A stretch of 36,865 bases of DNA from contig JACPVJ010000176.1 of assembly GCA_016191785.1 (NCBI GenBank), positions 1 through 36,865 on the forward strand. The letters are read 5' to 3'. Positions 8,794-16,934 of this stretch are shown here, one piece after another. The notes below the pieces were generated by a model that was given only the letters and a program-made list of their open reading frames with translations, did no database searches and was not told the origin of the DNA. Each line of letters opens with the position of its first letter. The stretch's first letter is position 1. The position numbers and the translations under genes are program-made. This DNA is from Myxococcales bacterium (GTDB taxonomy: Bacteria > Myxococcota_A > Polyangia > Polyangiales > Polyangiaceae).

Positions 8794-8814
8794 GTGCCAA
8801 CCTTCGCTTGGCAC
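8794..8814. terminator. Perfect inverted repeat between the receiver-kinase and peptidase genes
   Basis: GTGCCAA (8794-8800) and TTGGCAC (8808-8814) flank a 7-nt spacer. It lies 48 bp past the stop of the receiver-kinase gene and 67 bp before the peptidase start, both on the minus strand. It could end the upstream transcript or be an operator for the peptidase. There is no T-tract. Confidence 0.35.
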
Positions 8815-8862
8815 CTGCTACTCGCGGTTGGCGCCCTCGGAGTTTGGCGGAATGGGAGCGGG

Positions 8863-10056
8863 TCACGCCTCGGCTGCTTCGCGCAGCGTGAAGGCGAGCT
8901 GGGTGCCCGTCGGTTGCTTCGCGACCCGAAGCTCGGCGCCTTGGGCCGCCAGAAGCCCGTGCGCCAGGGCCAACCCGACGCCAAGGCCCTCGGGCGCGCC
9001 GCGCCCCACGCCCGTCTTCTCGAACGCGGTGAACACGCGGGGCAGCGCTTCGTCGGCGATCCCCACGCCGGTATCCTCGACCGTCACTTCGATCTCGCCG
9101 GGGCGCGTGCCCGGGACAGCGCGCAGCCAGGCGTGTCCGCCCGCCGAGGTGAACTTGATCGCGTTGCAGAGCAGGTGTGCCACGGCGTGGCCCAGCTTGG
9201 GCGCGTCGACCAGCACCACGCGCGCCTCGACCGGGGCGACGTCGACCGTCAGGGTGACGCCCTTGGCGGCGGCGTGCTCGGCGAAGACCGCTGCCGTGGC
9301 GCGCAAGAGCTCTGCGATGGCGGCCGGCGCCAGCTTGACCTCGAGCGCGTCGAAATCGAGCTTCGCCAGCGTGAGCAGGTCGTTCACGAGCCGCGTCAAG
9401 CGCTGCCCGCCTTCGAGGATCGAACGCAGCTGTTCGGCGCGCGACTCGGCGCTCTGGTCGGGCGGCGCGTCGAGCAAGAGCTGGGAAAAACCGACGATGT
9501 GGTTCAGCGGGGTCTTGAGCTCGTGACTCACTGCGCCCAAGAAATCCGACTTCACGCGGGTGGCCAGCTCGAGCTCGCGGGTGCGCTGCTCGAGCTCGCG
9601 GGTGCGCTGCTCGAGGTCCCGCGTGCGGGCGGCGACCAGGGTCTCGAGCTCGGTCGCGTGCCCCTTCAGCTTGGCCGCGGTGGCGTGACGAAACAAGGCG
9701 ACCTCGACCGCGATCTGCAGCTCGCGCTCGTCGAACGGCTTGAGCACGTAGGCATAGGGCTCGGTGACGCGCGCCCGGGCCAGCGTGGCCTTGTCACCGT
9801 GGGCGGTCAGGTACACCACAGGGATGTCGGCGCGCTGGCGGATCTGGTCGGCGGCGTCGATGCCGTCCAGCTCGCCGGCCAGGCGGACATCCATCAGCAC
9901 CAGATCGGGGGCCAGCGCCCGGGCGCGCTCGACGGCGGCTTCGCCGGTGGAGCACACGGCGAGCACCTCGAAGCCCATGCGCGTCAACGTGCGCTCGAGA
10001 TCGAGCGCAGTGACGCCTTCGTCTTCCACCACCATCAACCGCGTCGCTCGTTTCAT
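8863..10056 (-). CDS. Receiver-histidine kinase (REC-coiled coil-HisKA-HATPase)
   Basis: 397 residues from ATG 10056, which overlaps the stop of the upstream kinase gene by 4 nt (ATGA). The N-terminal receiver (about 6-120) has E11/D12, phosphoacceptor D56 in LVLMDVRL, T84 and K106 in VLKPF. A coiled coil (about 133-168) contains 21-bp DNA repeats encoding EQRTREL units. The kinase core has H178 in VSHELKTPLNH and an ATPase domain with DTGVGIA and GLGVGLALAHG. No membrane segment is present. A kinase with an N-terminal receiver is usually controlled by another kinase, and the coupled HisKA_2 kinase encoded just upstream is the obvious candidate. This pairing is inferred from gene order. Confidence 0.92.
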   Translation of the reverse strand: MKRATRLMVVEDEGVTALDLERTLTRMGFEVLAVCSTGEAAVERARALAPDLVLMDVRLAGELDGIDAADQIRQRADIPVVYLTAHGDKATLARARVTEPYAYVLKPFDERELQIAVEVALFRHATAAKLKGHATELETLVAARTRDLEQRTRELEQRTRELELATRVKSDFLGAVSHELKTPLNHIVGFSQLLLDAPPDQSAESRAEQLRSILEGGQRLTRLVNDLLTLAKLDFDALEVKLAPAAIAELLRATAAVFAEHAAAKGVTLTVDVAPVEARVVLVDAPKLGHAVAHLLCNAIKFTSAGGHAWLRAVPGTRPGEIEVTVEDTGVGIADEALPRVFTAFEKTGVGRGAPEGLGVGLALAHGLLAAQGAELRVAKQPTGTQLAFTLREAAEA

Positions 10057-11150
10057 GCCGACCTCTCCTGGATCCGGAACACCACCGTCACCCGAGTCCC
10101 GTCGGGCCCCGAGGTCACCGTGCCCTCGCCCCCGAGCTGTCGGGCCAGGCTCTTGATCAGCGACAGACCGATGCCGCTCGAACCGGTCGAAGCCGGGTCG
10201 GCCATCCCGCGCCCGTCGTCGCTCACCGCGAGCACGAACGAGTTGGGGCTAGCCGCGGGTTCGGGCGCCAGCGTGACCCGGATCGTTCCGCCCGCACCCG
10301 GGCTGAAGGCGTGCTTGAGCGCGTTGGCGATCAGCTCCGTCACGATCAGACCGACCGGGACCGCCACGTCGGGCGACGCGTCGACCTCTTCGAGCGACGA
10401 GTCCAGGCGAGTCGTGCCGAGCTCTTCTGCCCGGCTGACCTGCTCCAGCAGGGCCTCGAGGTAGCCCCGCAAGCTCAGCCGATCGACCCGGTCCGTCTGG
10501 TGGAGCAGCTGGTGGACCAGCGCGATGGAACGGACGCGCGAGATCGTCAGTTGGATTGCGTCCCGCGCCGGCCCGTGGGGAGCAGTATCGGAGCTCAGGC
10601 GGAGCAGGCTCATCACCACCTGCAAGTTGTTCTTCACCCGGTGGTGCACCTCCCTGAGCAGAGTCTCGAGCAGCTTGGTGCGCTCCTCGACGCGGCGTTC
10701 GAGCTCGCCGGCGAGCGTCCGGAGGGCCGTCTCGGCCTCCACGCGCGCGGTGATGTCGAACCAGTAGCCGAGGATCTCGCTCGGTGTCCCCACGGGGTCG
10801 TAGAGCACGGTCAGCTCGTCACGCACCCAGACCCATTCGCCCCGCTTCTTGCGGAATCGGTACTCGAGCACCTGGTGGCCGACGCGCATCAGGTCCTCGA
10901 GCGCCTGGAACACCCGGGGTGCGTCGTCGGGGTGTAGACCTTCGGTCCACACGCTCGGATCTGCCGTGAACTCCTCCGCCGTGTATCCCGTCAGCCCCAG
11001 GCAGCTCGGAGAGATGTAACCCACCACGAGGTCGGTTGCGCCCGCCACGTAGAGCACCGCCGGGCCCCGCTCGGACAAGGCCAACAGGTGGAACAACAGC
11101 GCGTCTCGCTCAGCCGGGTCTTTCGGGATGCGTTCGGCGATGGTCTTCAC
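10053..11150 (-). CDS. PAS-HisKA_2 family sensor histidine kinase
   Basis: 365 residues from ATG 11150. A PAS domain (about 28-138) covers the typical YISPSCLGLTGYTAEEF and HPDD region and ends with FDITAR. A short coiled coil leads to the HisKA_2 signature REVHHRVKNNLQVVMSLLRL (167-186), which contains the phosphorylated histidine. The ATPase domain has TELIANALKHAF, SDDGRGM and SSGIGLSLIKSL. HisKA_2/HWE-type kinases often feed stand-alone receivers. No transmembrane segment is visible, so the signal is probably cytosolic. It is co-transcribed with the receiver-kinase gene through a 4-nt overlap. The gene is preceded by a 488-bp region without a convincing gene. Confidence 0.92.
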   Translation of the reverse strand: MKTIAERIPKDPAERDALLFHLLALSERGPAVLYVAGATDLVVGYISPSCLGLTGYTAEEFTADPSVWTEGLHPDDAPRVFQALEDLMRVGHQVLEYRFRKKRGEWVWVRDELTVLYDPVGTPSEILGYWFDITARVEAETALRTLAGELERRVEERTKLLETLLREVHHRVKNNLQVVMSLLRLSSDTAPHGPARDAIQLTISRVRSIALVHQLLHQTDRVDRLSLRGYLEALLEQVSRAEELGTTRLDSSLEEVDASPDVAVPVGLIVTELIANALKHAFSPGAGGTIRVTLAPEPAASPNSFVLAVSDDGRGMADPASTGSSGIGLSLIKSLARQLGGEGTVTSGPDGTRVTVVFRIQERSA

Positions 11151-11304
11151 GCGACCTGCCCTCCGGGCAACAGCCGCGCGCGGTCACCAGCGATGACGAC
11201 GGCGTGCTCGACGAGGTCCCCCATCCCTCGGTCAGGCTAGCGCAGTCTCGAGAGCCAGGCTGCCGCAATCCAACCTCGGGCGGCGGTGGCGCGGAGGCCC
11301 AGGG

Positions 11305-11329
11305 CGAGTGGGGCAAAATGGGACACTCG
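11305..11329. promoter_or_regulatory. Possible operator: inverted repeat framing a direct repeat
   Basis: CGAGTG (11305-11310) and CACTCG (11324-11329) are exact inverted repeats. Between and overlapping them lie TGGGGCA and TGGGACA, separated by AAA. The site is about 155-180 bp upstream of the HisKA_2 kinase start, a distance compatible with an activator site. No regulator can be assigned. Confidence 0.25.
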
Positions 11330-11424
11330 ATCGCTGCCCTGCCGCGACGCCCCGCGAAACTCGCGCACCGCCCAGCGCGCACGGCGTTTGCTTTGCTCGA
11401 GTCGAGCACCTGGGGGAACAACGA

Positions 11425-11631
11425 ATGACGAGACCACTCGACCGCGTTTCATGCGACCACGACGAACCCGAGAGCGGGTCGGACGGCTGGGCCGCGCCCC
11501 GTTCGGGGCGGCGTGGGTCGCGCCCCGGTCGGTCGTTGATCGAGGAAGCGTCGAGCCACGCTGTCCGAGCGCGCGACATCGCGCGCGCCTGGGCCCGGGC
11601 CTTCGACCTCGGGTGCGATGACGCCTTCTGA
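11425..11631 (+). CDS. Possible small protein (68 aa), unsupported by homology
   Basis: ATG 11425 to TGA 11631 with G/C-rich third positions like real genes of this genome. Only a weak G-rich ribosome site lies upstream. The product is Arg/Ser-rich in the middle with an amphipathic C-terminal stretch (VRARDIARAWARAFDLG). No family is recognised. In DNA this GC-rich such a frame can occur by chance, so the call is tentative. Confidence 0.22.
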   Translation: MTRPLDRVSCDHDEPESGSDGWAAPRSGRRGSRPGRSLIEEASSHAVRARDIARAWARAFDLGCDDAF

Positions 11632-11638
11632 GCTCGCT

Positions 11639-13054
11639 TCAGCGGCCGGCGCTGCCGGCGCCGTACAGGGCAAGCTTGCGATACAGGGTCTTGCGATCCA
11701 CGCCGAGCACCTGCGCCGCCAACGACTTGTTCCCCCCGACTGCCTCCAGCACGTGCAGCACGTGCCGGCGCTCCGTCTCTTCCAGCGAGATCAGCCCGCG
11801 ATCACCACCGGCGACATCGGGGTCGCGGGTCGGCGGCGCCCGGCGCACGCTCTCGGGCAGGTCCTCGAGCTCGATCAGCGACCCCTGGGCGAGCGCGACG
11901 GCGCGCTCCACGCAGTTCTCGAGCTCGCGCACGTTGCCCGGCCAATCGTGCGTCAGCATCGCCTGGGCCACGGCCGGAGCGAGTCGGAGCGGCTCGCGCT
12001 TCATACGCCCCGCCAGCCGCTCGAGGCAGTGATTGGCGAAGAGCAGCACGTCCTGGCCGCGGCGACGCAGCGGGGGCAGGTCGATCTCGACCACGCTCAG
12101 CCGGTAGAACAGATCTTCGCGGAAGCGCTGCTCGTCGACCAGGCGCCGGAGGTCGCGGTTCGTCGCCGCGACGAGCCGCACGTCGACGGGGATCTCGCGC
12201 CCGCCGCCCACGGGGCGGACGCAGCGTTCTTGCAGCGCTCGCAAGAGCTTGGGCTGCAGGGCCAGCGGCAGGTCGCCGATCTCGTCCAAGAAGAGCGTGC
12301 CGCCGCTCGCTTCCACGAACAGCCCCTGCTTGGCCGAGGTTGCCCCGGTGAAGGCGCCCTTGGCGTGGCCGAACAGCTCGCTCTCGAGCAGCGCGGCAGG
12401 CAAGGCCGCGCAGTTGATCGGCACGAATGGGCCAGAGGCTCGGAGGCTGCCGCGGTGCAGCGCGCTAGCGACCACCTCTTTCCCGGTGCCGCTCTCGCCG
12501 AGCAGCAGCACCGTCGCGTTGGTCGGCGAGACCCGCTCCACGCTGCGGCGCAGCGCGCGCATGGCGGGGCTTTCCCCCAAGAGCCCGACACCCGGCCCTT
12601 CGTCTGCACCGGGCTCGACGGGCGGGCGGTTGCGGTCGTGAGAGGCGCGCCGGTAGTCGACGGCGCCCGCCACCGCGAAGAGCAGGACGCGATCGTCCAG
12701 GGGCGAGGTGAGAAAGTCGTAGGCGCCGGCTCGCATCGCCTCGAGGGCGAACTCGACCGGGCTTCGCTCGTCGAGCACGATCACCGGGACGTCGGGCCGC
12801 GCCTGGGCCGCGCGCCGGCAAAACGCCAGGGCGCGCGGGCCCCCCGCGCCGCACAGCACTACCTCGGCGTCGGTCGCATCCAAGACCGCGGTCGACCTTG
12901 CCAGAGCCACGGCGTAGCCGCCGCCCTCGAGCGCCTCGACTTGCCTACGGGCTCGCCCCGAGTCGTCGGAGAGCACCAGCACGCGGGCGTTGGCCGTCGC
13001 GCGCCCGGCGGCCCGCTCCCCTTGGTTTCCGCTCGTCGCGCTCGTGGTCTGCAT
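11639..13054 (-). CDS. Sigma-54-dependent NtrC-family activator with degenerate receiver
   Basis: 471 residues. ATG 13054 is preferred, with a purine-rich GAGGGGGTAAG upstream; 13069 is an alternative. The N-terminal domain (about 24-135) has a receiver fold by pattern, but the phosphoacceptor Asp is replaced by C68 (VVLCGAGG) and the conserved Lys by S117 (FLTSPL), so it should not be phosphorylated normally. The AAA+ domain is complete: Walker A GESGTGKE (186-193), sigma-54 contact loop GAFTGA (233-238) and Walker B GGTLFLDE (251-258). A Fis-type helix-turn-helix ends the protein (about 440-460, NKSLAAQVLGVDRKTLYRKL). It should activate sigma-54 promoters, with control not by classical phosphorylation. 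It is divergent from the triple-PAS kinase. Confidence 0.92.
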   Translation of the reverse strand: MQTTSATSGNQGERAAGRATANARVLVLSDDSGRARRQVEALEGGGYAVALARSTAVLDATDAEVVLCGAGGPRALAFCRRAAQARPDVPVIVLDERSPVEFALEAMRAGAYDFLTSPLDDRVLLFAVAGAVDYRRASHDRNRPPVEPGADEGPGVGLLGESPAMRALRRSVERVSPTNATVLLLGESGTGKEVVASALHRGSLRASGPFVPINCAALPAALLESELFGHAKGAFTGATSAKQGLFVEASGGTLFLDEIGDLPLALQPKLLRALQERCVRPVGGGREIPVDVRLVAATNRDLRRLVDEQRFREDLFYRLSVVEIDLPPLRRRGQDVLLFANHCLERLAGRMKREPLRLAPAVAQAMLTHDWPGNVRELENCVERAVALAQGSLIELEDLPESVRRAPPTRDPDVAGGDRGLISLEETERRHVLHVLEAVGGNKSLAAQVLGVDRKTLYRKLALYGAGSAGR

Positions 13055-13247
13055 CTTACCCCCTCGCATCAGAACCCCGAAGTACGGGGCGGCTCGCTCT
13101 CGCAACGCCCCGATCTCCCAATCTCGCACGCCGCGCACTCTTCCGCCAGCGCCCATGTGCAGCTTCGCGGCGTAGGACGAAGGCTGACATTACGCCGCCG
13201 TTCTTGCCCCTGTGCATTTGCCCGCGAGGCGCTACACCTTGCTGCAC

Positions 13248-15701
13248 ATGGCCCGCGCCCTCGCCGGGGCGCCGGGCGAGCCCTGCCGAGGCGTCATGCC
13301 ACACCCCGCCGACACCGGTGACGAGCTTCGGGCGCTGCTCGCCGGCGCCGAGCTTCCGTCCCACTTCGCGCGTGAGCGCCTCGCGCGCGCCAGCGCGGGA
13401 GTGCTTCGCCAGCTGGTGGAGCACGCGCCGGCGGCGGTGGCGCTCTTCGATCGCCAGATGCGCTACATCGCCCACAGCCGGCGCTATCGCGAAGACTACG
13501 GGCTCGGCGAGCAAGAGGTCGTGGGACGCTGTCACTATGACGTGTTCCCGGAGATCCCCGAGCGCTGGCGCGAAGTGCACCAGCGCTGTCTGGCCGGGGC
13601 GTCCGATCGCTGCGACGAAGACCCCTTCGAGCGCGCCGACGGCCGAGTCGACTGGGTGCGCTGGGAGATCTTGCCTTGGACCACCGAAGACGGCGGGGTG
13701 GGCGGCATCATCCTGTTCTCGGAGGTGATCACCGCGCGCAAGGCCGCGGAGGGCGCCCTCCGTGAATCGGAAGAGCGCTTCCGTTCCACCTTCGAGCAGG
13801 CCGCGGTCGGCATCGCCCATGTCGCGCCGGATGGCACGTGGCTGCGGGTCAACCAGAAGCTCTGCAGCATCGTCGGGTACAGCCGGGAAGAGCTGGCGGC
13901 GAAGACGTTCCAAGACATCACACACCCCGACGACCTCGACCTCGATCTGGCGTTCGTCGGTCGTGTCCTCTCGGGCGAGCTCGCCACGTACAGCATGCAG
14001 AAGCGCTACTTCCGCAAGACCGGCGAGACGGTCTGGATCCATCTCACGGTCTCCCTCGTGCGGAAGTCCGACGGTGAGCCCGACTACTTCATCTCGGTGG
14101 TCGAGGACATCAGCGAACGGGTTCGCGCCTCGGCCGAGTTCGAGCAGCAACGGCAGCTGCTCGAAGAGGCGCAGGCGCTGTCCCACATCGGCAGCGTCGA
14201 GGCCGACTTGACCAGCGGCAGGGTGCACTGGTCCGCCGAGGCCCGCCGGATTTTCGGGATTGGAGAGGGCGAACCCGAGCCGGACATCGAGGCCGGTCTC
14301 TCGCGGGTCTACCCCGCCGATCTCGAGCGCGTACGTGCCCGGGTCGAGCACGCGCGGGCGGGCCGCGGCATCCCCGAGATCGACTTCCGGGTGCTGCGCC
14401 CCGGCGGTGAAGTGCGCTCCGTCCTGGGACGAGGCGCGCTGCGCGTCGGCGACGACGGGCACCTGTCGGTGGTCTGCTCGTTGCAAGACGTCACCGATCA
14501 GCAGCGCGCGCTCGAAGAGCGTGGTCGGCTCGAGGCGCAGCTCTTGGCGGCGCAGAAGCTCGAGGCCGTGGGGCGGTTGGCCGGCGGCATCGCCCACGAC
14601 TTCAACAACATCGTGTCGGCCGTGCTGGGGTATTCCGACCTGGCCCTGGCGGGGCTGCGGGCCGAAGATCCGCTCCGGCGAGACCTCGAGCAAGTCCACA
14701 AGGCAGGGGAACGGGCGGCTGCGCTGACCCGCCAGCTCTTGGCCTTCAGCCGGCGGCAGGTGCTCGACCTTCGGGTGCTCGATCCGAACCAGATCGCGGC
14801 CGACCTCGAGCGCATGCTCGGGCGTCTGATCGGCGAAGATGTGACGCTGCGCCTGGAGCTGGACCCGAAGGTCGGATACGTCCGCGCCGATCGCGGCCAG
14901 CTCGAGCAGGTGCTGATGAACCTGGTGGTGAATGCGCGCGACGCCATGCCGTCCGGCGGCGAGCTGGTGATCGCCACGGCCGCCGTCGAGGCCGGCGCGG
15001 CCCTGCTCGCCACGTACCCCGAGCTCGCGTCCGGGTCGTGGGTCCGGCTGAGCGTACGGGACAGCGGCGAGGGCATGCCGCCCGAGGTGCTGGCTCGGAT
15101 CTTCGAGCCGTTCTTCACCACCAAAGAGCAGGGCAAGGGGACCGGCCTCGGGCTCTCGACGGTCTACGGCATCGTGCGGCAGAGCGGCGGGCACGTGCGG
15201 GTCGAGAGCCAGCCCGGGCAGGGCAGTCGCTTCGATGTCTACCTGCCGCGGCTCGGCGAAGCCGAGCGCGCCGCTTCGGTGCACCCGCCGGCGCCCGGTC
15301 CTGCCGCCGGCAGTGAGACCATCCTCTTGGTCGAGGACGAAGCAGCCGTGCGGGACCTGGCCGCGCGCATGCTGCGGCGCTCGGGCTACCGCGTGCTCAC
15401 TGCCGCGCACGGCGGCGAAGCGCTTCTGATCTGCGAGAAGCACCCCGGGCCGATCCACCTGCTGCTGTCGGACGTGGTCATGCCCGAGATGGGTGGTCGC
15501 GAGCTGGCCGAGCGCGTGGCCCAGCTCAGGCCGGGCGTGCGCGTGCTGTTCATGTCCGGCTACTCCGACGACGACGTCGCACGGCGCGGCGTGGGGGGGC
15601 AGTTCGCCGCGGTGGTCGCCAAACCGTTCGACGTGGCGACCTTGACTCGTGCGGTGCGGGCGCTCTTGGATGATGCCCGGGGCCAGCGACCCGAGGGGTG
15701 A
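13248..15701 (+). CDS. Triple-PAS hybrid histidine kinase with C-terminal receiver
   Basis: 817 residues from ATG 13248. GTG 13212 and ATG 13296 (with GAGG close upstream) are also possible, and the choice is uncertain. Three PAS domains lie at about 52-155, 170-290 and 305-418; the second and third end in EDISER and QDVTDQ motifs. The kinase core has H450 in GGIAHDFNNIVSAVLGYSDL, an N-box (MNLVVNARDAMP), RDSGEGMP and GTGLGLSTVYGI. The receiver (about 690-805) has E696/D697, phosphoacceptor D742 in LSDVVMPEMGG and K792 in VAKPF. There are no membrane helices, so it is a cytosolic sensor, perhaps for redox, oxygen or a small ligand. The gene is divergent from the degenerate-receiver activator and convergent with the receiver-EAL gene. 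Confidence 0.92.
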   Translation: MARALAGAPGEPCRGVMPHPADTGDELRALLAGAELPSHFARERLARASAGVLRQLVEHAPAAVALFDRQMRYIAHSRRYREDYGLGEQEVVGRCHYDVFPEIPERWREVHQRCLAGASDRCDEDPFERADGRVDWVRWEILPWTTEDGGVGGIILFSEVITARKAAEGALRESEERFRSTFEQAAVGIAHVAPDGTWLRVNQKLCSIVGYSREELAAKTFQDITHPDDLDLDLAFVGRVLSGELATYSMQKRYFRKTGETVWIHLTVSLVRKSDGEPDYFISVVEDISERVRASAEFEQQRQLLEEAQALSHIGSVEADLTSGRVHWSAEARRIFGIGEGEPEPDIEAGLSRVYPADLERVRARVEHARAGRGIPEIDFRVLRPGGEVRSVLGRGALRVGDDGHLSVVCSLQDVTDQQRALEERGRLEAQLLAAQKLEAVGRLAGGIAHDFNNIVSAVLGYSDLALAGLRAEDPLRRDLEQVHKAGERAAALTRQLLAFSRRQVLDLRVLDPNQIAADLERMLGRLIGEDVTLRLELDPKVGYVRADRGQLEQVLMNLVVNARDAMPSGGELVIATAAVEAGAALLATYPELASGSWVRLSVRDSGEGMPPEVLARIFEPFFTTKEQGKGTGLGLSTVYGIVRQSGGHVRVESQPGQGSRFDVYLPRLGEAERAASVHPPAPGPAAGSETILLVEDEAAVRDLAARMLRRSGYRVLTAAHGGEALLICEKHPGPIHLLLSDVVMPEMGGRELAERVAQLRPGVRVLFMSGYSDDDVARRGVGGQFAAVVAKPFDVATLTRAVRALLDDARGQRPEG

Positions 15702-15718
15702 TCCCCGGTACATTCCGC

Positions 15719-16918
15719 TCACCAGCTCACGGCAGGAAATGCCCGGGCCGGCTTGGCGAGCAGGTAGCCCTGCAGCAAGTCGCAGCCCAGCCCGATCAGC
15801 GTGTCCCGTTCGGCCGGCGTCTCGACGCCCTCGGCCACGACGAGCATGCCCATCTCGTGGCTGAGGGCGGTCATCGACCGCACCACCCGTTGCCGCGTCG
15901 CGCTCGAATCGATGCCGCGAACCAGGCTCATGTCCAGCTTCACCACCTCGGGCTCGAGCTGGGCCAAGCTGCTCAAGCCCGAGTAGCCCGCGCCCAGGTC
16001 GTCGATGGCGATGCGGAAGCCCAGGGCTCGAAGCTCGGCGATGCGCGCGCGGACGTCCCCGCCTTCGTCCAGCTTGGCGCGCTCGGTGATCTCGAGCACC
16101 ACGCGCGAGGCGATGGCCGTGAGCGGCGACTGTGGCGAGGTGAGCATGGGGTCGAGCAGGTCGCGCACATGCAGGTTCACGAACAGCGTCCCCGCCTCGG
16201 GGTCGGCAGCCACCGGCTCCGAGGCTCGGTCACGCACCGAGCGGCCCAGATCGTCGAGCCGTCCCAGGCGAGCCGCCGCGTCCAGCACCGCGCCGGGGTG
16301 CGGCAGGCTGGCCTCGGTCGAGCGAAGCAGGGCCTCGTGGCCGTAGGTCTTGCCCGTCCGTGCGTCCACGATGGGCTGATAGGCGATCCACAGTGACGCC
16401 AGCGCACGGTCGAAGCTGGCCTCGAGCTCGGCTCGATCGGGGGCACCCGCGGCCTCTCCGCCCGTCATCTCTCGGGCCTCTTGGGTGAGCCGCGCCATCC
16501 GGTGCAAGCGCACCGCCTTGTCGACGGCGTGGCCGAGGTCGGCTTGCGCCACGGGCTTGGTCAAATAGCGGAAGACGCCATACTCGATCGCCTCGGCGGC
16601 GGTGTCGACCTTAGGATCGCCCGTCATCAAGATGACCGGCACCAGAGCGTTGCGGGCGCGCACCCGGCGCAAGAGCTGTACGCCCGTCATCTCGGGCATG
16701 TGAATGTCACTCAGCAGCACGTCGAAGCGCTCGCGCTCGATCAGCTCTAGGGCCTCGGTGGCGGTGGTCACGACTTTGGTGGCATAGCCGTGCTGGCCCA
16801 GCATTCGGGCCACGATGCGGCCCAGGGCCACGTCGTCGTCGACGACCAGCACCACGCCAAGAACCTGGCGGTTGCTGCGGGGGTCGGGGGTGTCTTGGCG
16901 GGTCAGGGTGGGGTTCAT
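15719..16918 (-). CDS. Receiver-EAL domain protein (c-di-GMP phosphodiesterase)
   Basis: 399 residues from ATG 16918; AAGGAG lies upstream within the end of the previous gene. The receiver (about 20-135) has D27-D29, phosphoacceptor D71 in LSDIHMP, T99 and K121 in LTKPV. The EAL domain (about 160-399) keeps the catalytic signatures: EAL at 195-197, FVNLHVRDL, LEITER, IDDLGAGYS (the DDFGTG loop), VKLDMSLV, EGVET and LLQGYLLAKP. It should hydrolyse cyclic di-GMP to pGpG under control of receiver phosphorylation. It lies 16 bp downstream of the Ser/Thr kinase-PilZ gene on the same strand, so the two almost certainly form an operon. No GGDEF cyclase is in the window. Confidence 0.93.
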   Translation of the reverse strand: MNPTLTRQDTPDPRSNRQVLGVVLVVDDDVALGRIVARMLGQHGYATKVVTTATEALELIERERFDVLLSDIHMPEMTGVQLLRRVRARNALVPVILMTGDPKVDTAAEAIEYGVFRYLTKPVAQADLGHAVDKAVRLHRMARLTQEAREMTGGEAAGAPDRAELEASFDRALASLWIAYQPIVDARTGKTYGHEALLRSTEASLPHPGAVLDAAARLGRLDDLGRSVRDRASEPVAADPEAGTLFVNLHVRDLLDPMLTSPQSPLTAIASRVVLEITERAKLDEGGDVRARIAELRALGFRIAIDDLGAGYSGLSSLAQLEPEVVKLDMSLVRGIDSSATRQRVVRSMTALSHEMGMLVVAEGVETPAERDTLIGLGCDLLQGYLLAKPARAFPAVSW

Positions 16919-16934
16919 GGTCACTCTTGCTCCT

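Larger units (their letters stand above)
11151..11638. other. 488-bp region between kinase and NtrC-type genes, mostly non-coding
   Basis: Nothing here resembles a known protein. The region must hold the promoter of the HisKA_2 kinase operon (minus strand from 11150). A paired motif stands out: TGGGGCA and TGGGACA as direct repeats inside an inverted CGAGTG/CACTCG frame (11305-11329). A small plus-strand frame at 11425-11631 is listed separately. Confidence 0.6.

Noticed and set aside
8323..10464. 713-codon plus-strand open frame across the peptidase and two kinase genes
   Set aside because: Spans three recognisable minus-strand genes and has no domain pattern of its own.
11618..13321. 567-codon plus-strand open frame opposite the NtrC-type activator
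   Set aside because: Antisense to intact Walker A, GAFTGA and Walker B motifs; low-complexity translation.
13056..15722. 888-codon minus-strand open frame opposite the triple-PAS kinase
   Set aside because: Antisense shadow of a clearly recognisable hybrid kinase; no motif in its own translation.
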